Shown: positions 17,017 through 25,778 of the stretch, piece by piece
Layout of the letters: the number at the start of each line of letters is the position of its first letter
Position numbering within the stretch: position 1 is the first letter of the stretch
Source of the DNA: Lysinibacillus sp. B2A1
GTDB taxonomy: Bacteria > Bacillota > Bacilli > Bacillales_A > Planococcaceae
Assembly: GCA_002973635.1 (NCBI GenBank)
Contig: CP027224.1
Location: forward strand, 5,010,001 to 5,074,000
Direction: 5' to 3'
Length of the DNA: 64,000 nt
Position numbers and translations under genes: made by a program
The notes under the pieces: model-generated
Seen by the model: only the letters and a program-made list of their open reading frames with translations
Told to the model about the DNA's origin: nothing
Databases searched by the model: none

Positions 17017-19294
17017 GTGTGTCACTTCCTTCTTTTACTGTAATTCTAATCGACATCCCTTCATTAATTTGCGAATCAATATAAAAATGCCCGTTAAAGG
17101 CTTTTACACGCTCCTGCATACCCCGAATTCCCATTGACTCTGCAATAATAATATCATCAATATTACAACCTACACCATCATCTTTGTAAAAAATTTCAAA
17201 TCCATCGTCTGTCTCTTGAAGATGAATTTCAACCGTTCTCGCATAGGAATGTTTTAAAGCATTATTGAGCAATTCTTGGAAGAGTCGATAGATCATTAAA
17301 TTCATACGTTCATCCTCTAGGTAAAGGCGGTCAATCGTATATAGTAACATAAAATTAGCTCTCTCTGTTACTTTTCGAATCAGCTTCTCTAAAGCTGCAT
17401 TTAATCCTAAAGTATCGAGTAATGGAGGCTTCAAATTTTCACAGTAGGTTCTTAAATCATGCAAGGAACCAATCATCTGCTTATGAATCTTTGCAAGTTT
17501 TTGCTGAATATCTGTCGTATCCTTTGCATTGACAAGGACATCGACCTCTCTAGCAATATATAGCTGCTCTTGCAAATTGGTATCATGTAACTCCTGTGCT
17601 AATTGATATTTTTCTTCTTCAAAGCGTAGCCATAGTAGTTTGTTTAACCAAGGTAAATGACTATCGTCTGCTTGCTTCATATGCTTTAATTCCTCTAACA
17701 GTTCTTCCACCATCTTTGTATTTTCAATAAAATTATTTACATAGAGCAGGAGTAATTCAAGCCATAAAAGTTCTTCTTCTTTTAAATGAATCAAATTGTT
17801 ATGTCCTAATACTAAGGCTCTTTTACAATGAGCATCCTGATGGAGAAAGGCTATATAGACTTTGTCAATTTTTCTTATCTCCCCCAATTTCAAATCCTCT
17901 ATTACTATAGGATCAAACGGAAGCCTCCCCTCTTCCTTTGAAGAAAATTGATGGTTGTCATAATCATAGGTTAGTACAAATACATGCTCCAGCTCAAGAT
18001 GTAGCGATACCTCCTGCGCAAATTTCTCTAATAACTCATCTATTTTAATAGTTTTACCAATTCGATCTACCGCAGTATATAGCTGATGTATGTAATCCCC
18101 TTTTGTTGAAAATAAGATTTTTCGTTTTCGATAATCAACCTTTTCTTTTATGTAAAAAAGTACAACTAAAGATACAAAGGTAAAGAATGAAATACCTGAT
18201 ATAACAGACATCGTTAAGTATTTACCAGCAATCCAGTATAGGCCAGCTGTAAACCACACAGTAAACAATAATGAAAAAATGACATAATACCGGAGTCTTG
18301 TAATATGATATTCAATATCAAATAATCGTTCAGCTAGCTGTGTAAAGATAAAGCTAAAAGGAATTAATAATAAAAATAGAGCACTAATTTCAGCTGAAAG
18401 AATGTATTGATGAAATAAGATATTAGGGAATGCATAAAGAAATAGGAATGGCAGAAATGGAATCATAATACTATTCAGCAACATCTTCAACTGAGGTGAT
18501 TTATATTTGAAATAGCTTAGCAATAATATACTAAGTATGGTTATAAGGAAAATGAAGAAAATAGCTAATACAACATTAGAAAGTAAATTATGAGTAGATG
18601 GATAGATAATGCCGATACATCCTAAAACCATGGCTATTATGGGTAGTAAATAAAATAATTTAATATTATTAGAAAGCAACCAGTTTGTTTTTAAAAATGT
18701 ATAATAATTTCTTAAAAAGTGTAGTAATAACACTAGGCATAGCAACATGCTTCCACGGTTAATGATAATCCCAGCTGCATTCAATCTTCCCGAAGCACCA
18801 CTACTAACGTATGCTATAGAAACTGTGAGCATAAAAAGAATTAATAGATTTATCAATTTTGTATTTTTTTGTTTAAAATAAAGATAAGTAGTGATAATTA
18901 AAGTAATAAAATAATAACAAGCAGGCATCACCAAAAGATAGTAAAATTGCTGAGGGATATCAAAATGATGTATCTTTACATTTACTTTCTCCCCATCCTG
19001 CTTCATTATTGTTAAATCATGAGCAGATAATATCGTAAACAAATATTTAACATTATCCAACTCTTCAATCGGTGTATCATTAACATTTATAATAATATCA
19101 CCTGGAGATATATTTTGATCCATTGCCCATTCTTTATAATAGAAATCAGTGATTACCCATTGTCCCTGTTCTTCCTTAAGCCCTATATTCAAAAAAGGCC
19201 CGCTATAATTCACATATAGCAAAAAAAGACCAATTGCTAAATAGAGACTTATAGCGCGCCAAAAAATCCTACCTGGTAATAATTTTAGTTCCAA
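16991..19294 (-). CDS. comP: ComP-like pheromone-sensing histidine kinase
   Basis: A membrane sensor kinase of 767 residues, nearly the length of B. subtilis ComP. After a first span (12-30) comes an extracellular PDZ-like domain (about 35-115, with SPGDIIINVND). Then about nine more spans run to residue 382. A cytosolic linker follows, then a HisKA_3 box with ELHDTN (H570), and an ATPase domain with LLNNALKH near 675 and DDGVG at 705-709. It should bind modified ComX outside and phosphorylate ComA. The start is a TTG inside the last codons of comX, 6 bases after AGAGGG, so translation of the two is coupled. The 3' end overlaps comA. Confidence 0.92.
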   Translation of the reverse strand: MELKLLPGRIFWRAISLYLAIGLFLLYVNYSGPFLNIGLKEEQGQWVITDFYYKEWAMDQNISPGDIIINVNDTPIEELDNVKYLFTILSAHDLTIMKQDGEKVNVKIHHFDIPQQFYYLLVMPACYYFITLIITTYLYFKQKNTKLINLLILFMLTVSIAYVSSGASGRLNAAGIIINRGSMLLCLVLLLHFLRNYYTFLKTNWLLSNNIKLFYLLPIIAMVLGCIGIIYPSTHNLLSNVVLAIFFIFLITILSILLLSYFKYKSPQLKMLLNSIMIPFLPFLFLYAFPNILFHQYILSAEISALFLLLIPFSFIFTQLAERLFDIEYHITRLRYYVIFSLLFTVWFTAGLYWIAGKYLTMSVISGISFFTFVSLVVLFYIKEKVDYRKRKILFSTKGDYIHQLYTAVDRIGKTIKIDELLEKFAQEVSLHLELEHVFVLTYDYDNHQFSSKEEGRLPFDPIVIEDLKLGEIRKIDKVYIAFLHQDAHCKRALVLGHNNLIHLKEEELLWLELLLLYVNNFIENTKMVEELLEELKHMKQADDSHLPWLNKLLWLRFEEEKYQLAQELHDTNLQEQLYIAREVDVLVNAKDTTDIQQKLAKIHKQMIGSLHDLRTYCENLKPPLLDTLGLNAALEKLIRKVTERANFMLLYTIDRLYLEDERMNLMIYRLFQELLNNALKHSYARTVEIHLQETDDGFEIFYKDDGVGCNIDDIIIAESMGIRGMQERVKAFNGHFYIDSQINEGMSIRITVKEGSDTLDYDAHSG

Positions 19295-19443
19295 ATTCCG
19301 CCCTCTAAATCAATTTCATTGTTAAAAGCATCTAAAATTGCTTTTTGTTCCATAGTTGAAATTCCAATCAATGAGGCTTTTTGTTCCTTCAATAGTGTAA
19401 CTAGGGCTGGGTTTTGTTCTAGATACTGAATTACGTTCATCAT
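19285..19443 (-). CDS. comX: ComX pheromone precursor
   Basis: A 52-residue peptide that should be cut and isoprenylated by ComQ, exported, and sensed by ComP. Reading the minus strand gives a start of MMNVIQYLEQNPALV, a middle KASLIG with ILDAFNN, and the tail EGGIWN. The conserved pattern of B. subtilis ComX (a Y before an NP-like pair, then ACLIG, then an AYN-like motif) is clear. The tryptophan at position 51, next to the last residue, is the expected prenylation site. GAGGAGA precedes the first of two ATG codons. The gene lies 12 bases after comQ, and its stop codon overlaps the comP start. Confidence 0.88.
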   Translation of the reverse strand: MMNVIQYLEQNPALVTLLKEQKASLIGISTMEQKAILDAFNNEIDLEGGIWN

Positions 19444-19455
19444 AATAATCTCTCC

Positions 19456-20358
19456 TCATTTCATTAGTTTTTTTAGGTAATCTTTACCTACTTCGTTTAT
19501 AGCTACATTTTCAAGATAACTCAATGCTTTAAACTTATAGACATTTTTAATGGTAATGGCATAACGTATCGCACCACCATTTGTCAACTCGTTTTCTGTA
19601 GCATTATTATCCAAAACTGCAACTATATCATCATTATAATAGTTTTTTACAGATTTTGAAACATCATTTTTTTGTGATAAAAGATAAATAATAGGCAATG
19701 AGTATCTTTTATTTAGCAAATCATTTTTTGGCCCCCAAGTTTTTAGACCCTGGATATCATTTTTTATTTGTTGAATGATGCCTATGTATTTACTATATTC
19801 CTTCACCTGAGAAGAGATTTCGCCCTTCGCAAGCACTTCCCCTATTAAGCAGCTCAGAGCTGTTAAAGAGCCTGATTTTTGTTCAATCATTTGTATATAT
19901 GACTGCTCATCTCTACAACTGTTGAGTAAGTCAAGCTGCTGTCCGTTAATACTGCTTAATGCGTACTCCTCAAGGATTTGATTAGCCTTATTTTTGTGTT
20001 CAAAAGAGGTTTCACGTATTATTTTAGAAGCCATAACTAACATAGCTAAAGCAACATTTAATGATAACTCAGGTGTTTTACTCCAACTATTGTCTGAATC
20101 CTTATCTTGCAAGTCATCTATAATATCGAAGGACAAAATTAGAAGTTCAATAGCTGCAGCTACTTTATAAATGTCCTCATCTACACAATCTGTAAATGCC
20201 TCATAATGCAAAACACAGAGTCTGCCAAATGAATAGCCTTCCGTTCTTTTTTCTTCTTTAAAGCTTTTTAGCATCGATTTTAAATCATAGCCCATCAAAG
20301 TCTCGTTTTCTAAAAGAATGTCCAATGATTCATTAATATGTTCATCAAGACCCTTCAA
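19456..20358 (-). CDS. comQ: ComQ-like isoprenyl transferase
   Basis: A 300-residue polyprenyl-synthetase-type enzyme that matches ComQ in length and position. It modifies the tryptophan of ComX with a geranyl or farnesyl group. The first Asp-rich motif is DDLQD at 81-85, within FDIIDDLQDKDSD, and the second region reads KNDIQG. The start is a TTG 9 bases after GGAGG. A TATAAT-like -10 lies upstream near 20395 without a good -35, as expected for an activated promoter. It is first in the operon comQ-comX-comP-comA. Confidence 0.9.
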   Translation of the reverse strand: MKGLDEHINESLDILLENETLMGYDLKSMLKSFKEEKRTEGYSFGRLCVLHYEAFTDCVDEDIYKVAAAIELLILSFDIIDDLQDKDSDNSWSKTPELSLNVALAMLVMASKIIRETSFEHKNKANQILEEYALSSINGQQLDLLNSCRDEQSYIQMIEQKSGSLTALSCLIGEVLAKGEISSQVKEYSKYIGIIQQIKNDIQGLKTWGPKNDLLNKRYSLPIIYLLSQKNDVSKSVKNYYNDDIVAVLDNNATENELTNGGAIRYAITIKNVYKFKALSYLENVAINEVGKDYLKKLMK

Positions 20359-20461
20359 TAGTCCCTTCCTCCTTTAATTATATTACTAAATATTATACAT
20401 TTTAATGGGAAATAATACTACATGCTTCATTTTTTTAGTAATACTTTCCATATACTATTTT

Positions 20462-20635
20462 GACGTAAATACCGCCAAAAAATGGCGGTATTTGTAGACA
20501 CCACGCCATTTTTTTGTTAAGAATTAGTAAAAAAAGTGGCGGTGTTGTATGATTGACCGCCACTTTTTGGCGTAAACTCACCATTGAAATGGCGTCCTTA
20601 TTGATGTTACGCTTAAATTAAGCTACGATTAAGCA
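20462..20635. repeat. Right inverted repeat of the comQXPA segment
   Basis: The reverse complement of this stretch aligns with 16113-16260, best at the outer end (TTAAGCGTA, CGCCATTTCAA, TTTACGCCAA). It holds about seven TGGCGG/T or complementary half-sites. These include the perfect palindrome ATACCGCCA-N5-TGGCGGTAT (20469-20491) and AGTGGCGGT...ACCGCCACT. It lies between the comQ start and the divergent 218-residue gene. Confidence 0.7.
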
Positions 20636-20729
20636 TTTGGGCATATGGTATATAATTTTAAGTGATCAATATTTAATAAAGGAAGAATTTAAATCTATCG
20701 AAGATTCTCCGAAACTGGGAGTGATTGAA

Positions 20730-21386
20730 ATGAAAAATGAAGTAAATGAAAATGTTTTAATCCTTACAGCTACCTTTTCTTGCGCAATTTCTGTCTTAGA
20801 AGAAGAAATTATCATCAAAAAACCTTCACATGAACAACAAAGCATTGAACAGATTATTATTGGAGCCGAGCAACAAGCTTATATAGAAACCTTGGCAGAA
20901 TATAAAAATAATACTACATTATCAAATTTCATTATGGAGATACCTGGATTTGAAGATACTTATCAACAGAGGTTGGACATGTTTATTGAACCTTACGGAA
21001 TTATAAGAGTTTTTGAAGAGGGTTCGTCCGTTTCACCTTTAGTCATTCCGTTTACCTCTGGGCTGAATATTAATGCACCAATTCTATATACAACTGCACA
21101 TTGTACCATTATTAATGCAAGAGGTGCATCTATGATTAGTAACGACTCCAATACTTCAATTATTGGAAAGGCGGAGAATTTAATGGGCTCCTCCATCTAT
21201 CATAGTAATACTGATTTAGCGATCGATATCTCCTCTTCAGGGGATTTATCAACAGTGAAGGAAACGAATTGGACCCACTATCACCCTACTGCCAATTTAA
21301 CTGGCGTTTCCATTAATGATAGTGGTATTTCTTTTAATATTACTAAGGCCTTTAATTCATGGAATAGAGCGTCAATGAAACATTAA
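20730..21386 (+). CDS. Unknown 218-aa protein divergent from comQ
   Basis: I do not recognise this protein. It has a short hydrophobic stretch near the start (about residues 9-22, NVLILTATFSCAISVL), which might be a weak signal or membrane segment. An acidic region follows, then a long Ser/Thr/Asn-rich C-terminal half without cysteine pairs. The ATG at 20730 is chosen for the GGGAG 8 bases upstream. The frame stays open to a TTG at 20637 but that part lacks a ribosome binding site. Its control region is the right inverted repeat, so regulation by the com system is a reasonable guess. No terminator is obvious after it. Confidence 0.6.
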   Translation: MKNEVNENVLILTATFSCAISVLEEEIIIKKPSHEQQSIEQIIIGAEQQAYIETLAEYKNNTTLSNFIMEIPGFEDTYQQRLDMFIEPYGIIRVFEEGSSVSPLVIPFTSGLNINAPILYTTAHCTIINARGASMISNDSNTSIIGKAENLMGSSIYHSNTDLAIDISSSGDLSTVKETNWTHYHPTANLTGVSINDSGISFNITKAFNSWNRASMKH

Positions 21387-21505
21387 CTTATATCTAAATG
21401 CTAGATTGTACGATTCATCAAAAAACCGCAAATTCCTCGCTCTCTTATTAGTCTATGGGAAGGTATTTTATTTTGTTGCCTTCCCTCTCCTCTTCTACAT
21501 CAGAA

Positions 21506-21538
21506 AAAGGTGCCTCAAATTACTTTGAAGGCACCTTT
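21506..21538 (-). terminator. Terminator of the iron-uptake operon
   Basis: Arms AAAGGTGCCT and AGGCACCTTT with a 13-base loop. On the minus strand they are followed by TTTTTCTG. Confidence 0.8.
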
Positions 21539-21543
21539 AAATA

Positions 21544-21858
21544 TTAACCTTTTACATAGTAAACTTCTTGACCGCTTTCAATAACGTATTCAGGCTTCGG
21601 CTTTCCTGCACTTGCCTTGTGACCTGCAATATGCTCGGGACTCTTCTCCCAATTTTTCCATGCTTCCTCTGATTCCCAACGAACCATAATTAGCACTTCC
21701 TCATCACCACGGCGCACTTTCTTAACAAGTACTTGCTTATCAACAAAGCCAGGTTGTTTCTCAAGCAATGATGGCCCATCTGGCTTAGCGCCAAAACGTC
21801 CCACAACCTTATCCGAATTTCCTTCCGTCACTATGATACGTTTAATTTGTACAAACAT
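21544..21858 (-). CDS. IsdG/HmoA-type heme-degrading monooxygenase
   Basis: A 104-residue ABM-fold protein that should open heme and release iron in the cytosol. The core MVRWESEEAWKNWEKS and the later histidine in HIAGH match the IsdG/Hmo family, in which a Trp and a His line the heme pocket. The N-terminal asparagine of staphylococcal IsdG is not at the same position, so activity needs a test. It is the last gene of the ycl operon, starting directly after yclQ. This places heme iron release under the same Fur control as siderophore uptake. Confidence 0.8.
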   Translation of the reverse strand: MFVQIKRIIVTEGNSDKVVGRFGAKPDGPSLLEKQPGFVDKQVLVKKVRRGDEEVLIMVRWESEEAWKNWEKSPEHIAGHKASAGKPKPEYVIESGQEVYYVKG

Positions 21859-21859
21859 A

Positions 21860-22867
21860 TTAATTAAACGCCTTTAAAACATCTTCTACTTTTTGTGTTT
21901 CAGAAGTTAATCCGCCACCTGATAAATACCATACTTGTGGATCAAGGTAGAAGATTTTGCTGTTTTTCGCAGCATTAGTAGCACTAACGATTTCATTTTC
22001 AATTGCAGCTTTTGTACCTGACTCACCTTCTGGATTTACTGCAGCGTCACGGTCAACTACAAATAAAACATCTGGATTTGTATCACGAATATATTCAAAG
22101 CTTACATTGTCACCGTGAGTATCAACTTTAATATTTTCATCAGCAGCCTTTACACCAAATACATCATGAATCACACCGAAGCGTGAACCAGAACCATATG
22201 CAGATAATGAGCCTTCAGAACCTAAAACGATTAAAGCTTTCTCTTCTGACGCAGCAGTTTTTTCTTTTACTTCTTCTACTTTAGCTTGGTATGCAGCAAA
22301 TGCATCAGCAGCTTCTTTTTCTTTACCGAAAATTTTACCAGCTAATTCAGTATTCGTTTTGAATGATTCTACAAAATTAGCGTTATCTACACCAACAAAT
22401 ACTGTTGGTGCGATTTTAGAAAGTTCCTCATAAGCTGAAGCTTGACGACCAGAAATGAAAATAATATCAGGAGTCATTGAAGAAATCGCTTCAAAATCAG
22501 GCTCTTTTAAAGAACCAACGTTTACGTAAGTTGTATCAGTATATTTGCTTAAATAGCTAGGAACTGATTGTTGAGGAAGACCTGCAACTTCTACTCCTAA
22601 AGCATCTAAAGTATCAAGGAAACCGTAGTCAAATACTACAACGTTTTTTGGTTGTTCTTTAAGTGTTACTTCTTCAAATGTACTTTCTCCACTTGTGCTA
22701 CCTGGAATTGTGATTGGGTAAGCTGAAGCCTCTTCTTTTTGTTCTTCAGCTGGTTTATCAGTTGTCGTACCTTTATCTTCTTCTTTAGCTTCTTCCTTAG
22801 AACTACAAGCAGCTAATACTAATAGCATCATCGCCATTAATACAGTAAGTAATTTCCAATTCTTCAT
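21860..22867 (-). CDS. yclQ: Siderophore-binding lipoprotein (YclQ/FpbQ-like)
   Basis: The extracellular binding protein of an iron-siderophore ABC transporter, 335 residues. The lipobox LAAC places the acylated cysteine at residue 21, followed by a charged Lys/Glu/Thr-rich linker. The core shares long stretches with B. subtilis YclQ (petrobactin), including VGSLKEPDF, SKIAPT and VIHDVFGV, and the end WYLSGGG. The gene order N-O-P-Q is the same as in B. subtilis. It is separated from yclP by about 60 bases. Petrobactin specificity is inferred from similarity. Confidence 0.92.
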   Translation of the reverse strand: MKNWKLLTVLMAMMLLVLAACSSKEEAKEEDKGTTTDKPAEEQKEEASAYPITIPGSTSGESTFEEVTLKEQPKNVVVFDYGFLDTLDALGVEVAGLPQQSVPSYLSKYTDTTYVNVGSLKEPDFEAISSMTPDIIFISGRQASAYEELSKIAPTVFVGVDNANFVESFKTNTELAGKIFGKEKEAADAFAAYQAKVEEVKEKTAASEEKALIVLGSEGSLSAYGSGSRFGVIHDVFGVKAADENIKVDTHGDNVSFEYIRDTNPDVLFVVDRDAAVNPEGESGTKAAIENEIVSATNAAKNSKIFYLDPQVWYLSGGGLTSETQKVEDVLKAFN

Positions 22868-22930
22868 TGTAAAATTGCTCCTTTAAAATTATAATTTATA
22901 GTTTAATGATGGTTGAACCATCTATTACTA

Positions 22931-23692
22931 CTAAGAGTTAAAATACACGCATATACGACAGCCATTCTGTTCCTGAACAGGGATATCCATATCATAGATT
23001 TCCTTCAAAGCATCTGAGTTGATGATGTCATTGGTTGGTCCGTCTTTCACAACACGTCCATTTTTTAAAGCTACGATATGATCAGAATATACCGATGCAA
23101 AGTTAATATCATGCAATACAATCACAACCGTTTTACCTAGCTCATCTACTAGCTTTCGTAAAATTTTCATGATTTGCACAGAGTGCTTCATATCTAAATT
23201 GTTAAGTGGTTCATCAAGCAATATATAGTCTGTATCCTGAGCTATAACCATAGCAATAAATGCACGCTGGCGTTGACCACCTGATAATTCATCCAAATAA
23301 TTGTGTTGCATATCATCTAAATTCATATATTGAATAGCTTCATCTACCTTTTGCTCATCTTCTGGCTTTAAATTTCCTTTTGAATAAGGGAAACGACCAA
23401 ATGACACAAGCTCACGAATGGTTAGACGTACATTCATATAGTTTGATTGCTTCAAAATAGAAACACGCTTCGCAAAGTCATCTGATTTCCAACGACGTAC
23501 ATCTGATTTATCGAGTAATACTTCTCCAGTATCTGCATTTAGTAAACGGCTTACCATTGAAAGTAATGTTGATTTACCTGCACCATTTGGTCCAATAAAT
23601 GAAGTAATTTTCCCTGGTGCAACGTCGACACTGACATCTTGAATGACCGGTTTCTTACCAAAAAACTTGGAGAGTTCCTTTACTTGGATCAT
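22931..23692 (-). CDS. yclP: Siderophore ABC transporter ATPase (YclP-like)
   Basis: The ATP-hydrolysing subunit, 253 residues. Walker A is GPNGAGKST at 34-42, the signature LSGGQRQR lies near 136, and Walker B with LLDEPLNNLD follows. The FecE/FhuC branch is indicated by length and by the partner permeases. The start overlaps the yclO stop by four bases (ATGA). Confidence 0.95.
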   Translation of the reverse strand: MIQVKELSKFFGKKPVIQDVSVDVAPGKITSFIGPNGAGKSTLLSMVSRLLNADTGEVLLDKSDVRRWKSDDFAKRVSILKQSNYMNVRLTIRELVSFGRFPYSKGNLKPEDEQKVDEAIQYMNLDDMQHNYLDELSGGQRQRAFIAMVIAQDTDYILLDEPLNNLDMKHSVQIMKILRKLVDELGKTVVIVLHDINFASVYSDHIVALKNGRVVKDGPTNDIINSDALKEIYDMDIPVQEQNGCRICVYFNS

Positions 23693-24642
23693 CCTGCTGA
23701 CCTACTTTCCTTCAATAATAAGTAGATGAAGTACACGCCACCTACAAAGTTTATAATAACGCTAAGTGTTGTATCAAAGTTGAAAATACGTTCGACCATC
23801 CACTGACCACCGACTAAAGCAACAATACTCATTACACAAGAACCCGCTATTAACACAGAGTGCTTGTACGTTTTGAAAAATTGATAAGATAAATTCGCTA
23901 CGATTAAACCAAAGAATGTAATGGGTCCAACAAGAGCAGTAGATACTGCAATTAACACCGAGGACAGTATAAGCATGCGCTGTACAAGCTTATCGTATGG
24001 CACTCCTAAGTTAATAGCTGTATCACGCCCAAGAGACATTACGTCTAATTGGCTCATATGACGCCAGCCATAGACAAAGGCAACTACAATTGCAATAGCT
24101 GCTAGCCACACTAAATCCGAATTCACATTATTGAAGCTTGCAAACATTTTACTTTGTAAGCTTAAAAATTCATTCGGATCAATTAATACTTGGAAGAACG
24201 TTGTAACGCTTCCTAAAAACGTTCCTACTATCATCCCAACAAGCAGTAAGAAATAAATTGGACGCTTTCCCTCTTTGAACAATACTCGATAGAAAATTAG
24301 CGCAAAGACAACCATCGCTGAAACAGCAAGTAAAAAATTGTATTGAGCGCTAATCACAAATATCGACATTGAACCAAAGAAATAGTAGATGATTGTTTGG
24401 ACCATCATATATAACGCATCAAGTCCCATTACACTTGGCGTTAAAATACGGTTATGTGTAATCGTTTGGAAAACCACAGTAGAATATGCAATAGCTATTC
24501 CAGTTAACGTCATCGCTACGACTTTAATAAGGCGTCGAGGGAACGCATAATGATAGTTTCCATTCAATTCATAAAATACATACAGTAAGATAGAAGCTAC
24601 TGCAAGACCAATCAAAATCAACATCTTTGTATGATTACGCAT
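23689..24642 (-). CDS. yclO: Siderophore ABC transporter permease (YclO-like)
   Basis: One of two FecCD-type permeases, 317 residues with about nine to ten spans. The conserved loop SLGRDTAINLGVPY and the coupling segment VGPITFFGLIVANL are typical. It overlaps yclN by eight bases and yclP by four, which indicates tight coupling. Confidence 0.93.
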   Translation of the reverse strand: MRNHTKMLILIGLAVASILLYVFYELNGNYHYAFPRRLIKVVAMTLTGIAIAYSTVVFQTITHNRILTPSVMGLDALYMMVQTIIYYFFGSMSIFVISAQYNFLLAVSAMVVFALIFYRVLFKEGKRPIYFLLLVGMIVGTFLGSVTTFFQVLIDPNEFLSLQSKMFASFNNVNSDLVWLAAIAIVVAFVYGWRHMSQLDVMSLGRDTAINLGVPYDKLVQRMLILSSVLIAVSTALVGPITFFGLIVANLSYQFFKTYKHSVLIAGSCVMSIVALVGGQWMVERIFNFDTTLSVIINFVGGVYFIYLLLKESRSAG

Positions 24643-25585
24643 ATGCTCTCCCCCTAAACAACATAATTAGGAAAATCGCACTTCCGATGACACCAACTGT
24701 CATACTAATTGGAATTTCATAAGGGAAAATCAGCACACGCCCTAAAATGTCGCATAATAGTAAAAACGACATCCCTAGCAAAGCTGTATGAGGCAATGTT
24801 TTAGCAAGATTATCCCCCTTGAACAGCGAAATGATATTTGGAATGATTAACCCAAGGAAAGGAATCACACCAACAGTAAGCACTACTGTTGTTGAAATAA
24901 GGGCTACTAGCACTAAACCTAAATTCACAACGAATTTGTAGGAGAGACCGAGGTTTTTAGCAAAATCCTCACCCATACCAGCCACTGTGAAACGGTTTGC
25001 ATAAATGTAAGCTAAAATCAGCACGGGTACACTTATGTATAAAAGTTCATAACGACCTTTCATCATTAATGAGAAATCTCCTTGTAACCATGCAGAAATG
25101 TTTTGGATAATATCCGCCTTATACGCAAAGAATGTCGTAATTGACGAAAGAATATTCCCAAACATCAAGCCAATAAGCGGTATAAAGATCGCATCTTTAA
25201 ATTTTATTCGATTTAATATTTGCATAAATAGTAGTGTGCCAGCTAAAGCAAATATGAAAGCGAAGGAAATTTTTTGAAAATACGTGACATTCGTAAAAAA
25301 CATCATCGAAATCAGTACACCCAGCTTTGTGGCATCTAAAGTACCTGCTGTTGTGGGTGACACAAACTTATTCCTACTTAAGCTTTGCATAATTAAACCA
25401 GCAATACTCATACCTGCTCCAGCCAGTAAAATGGCTACAAGTCTTGGTACACGACTAATTAAAAAAAGTCTAGTTTCTTCTGATTGGAAGTCTAATAGAT
25501 CACTCGGTTTAATATTCACTACTCCAATAAACAGTGACACAATCGACAACACTACAGTTGCTGTTAAAAGATATCTTATTTTCAT
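24635..25585 (-). CDS. yclN: Siderophore ABC transporter permease (YclN-like)
   Basis: The first gene of the iron operon, a FecCD-type permease of 316 residues with about nine spans. It carries GEDFAKNLGLSY and VIPFLGLIIPN, the family coupling region. The ATG at 25585 has CGGGGAT 6 bases upstream and is preferred. An ATG seven codons earlier (25606) has only a weak GAG before it. A Fur box lies about 45 bases upstream. Confidence 0.92.
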   Translation of the reverse strand: MKIRYLLTATVVLSIVSLFIGVVNIKPSDLLDFQSEETRLFLISRVPRLVAILLAGAGMSIAGLIMQSLSRNKFVSPTTAGTLDATKLGVLISMMFFTNVTYFQKISFAFIFALAGTLLFMQILNRIKFKDAIFIPLIGLMFGNILSSITTFFAYKADIIQNISAWLQGDFSLMMKGRYELLYISVPVLILAYIYANRFTVAGMGEDFAKNLGLSYKFVVNLGLVLVALISTTVVLTVGVIPFLGLIIPNIISLFKGDNLAKTLPHTALLGMSFLLLCDILGRVLIFPYEIPISMTVGVIGSAIFLIMLFRGRAYA

Positions 25586-25631
25586 TGTAATCCCCGGTAG
25601 ATTCATTTTAGCTCGTAATCCATTCTCTAGT

Positions 25632-25650
25632 GAAAATGATTATCATTACT
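25632..25650. promoter_or_regulatory. Fur box upstream of yclN
   Basis: GAAAATGATTATCATTACT is close to the 19-base Fur consensus GATAATGATAATCATTATC. Its place just before the siderophore operon fits iron repression. Confidence 0.8.
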
Positions 25651-25695
25651 CACGATTTTCATTATAAGTCTGTTTTTATTCTCAGTCAACCTATA

Positions 25696-25714
25696 AATGA
25701 GAATTGTTCTCGTT
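25696..25714. promoter_or_regulatory. Possible second Fur site
   Basis: AATGAGAATTGTTCTCGTT is an inverted repeat with the TGAGAAT half-site spacing of a 7-1-7 Fur box, about 45 bases further upstream than the first. Confidence 0.45.
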
Positions 25715-25778
25715 TTTACTAGAATCCTTTAAAAACGAGCTTAAATAACAAAATAGCAACATTTTCTTTTATTTCACA

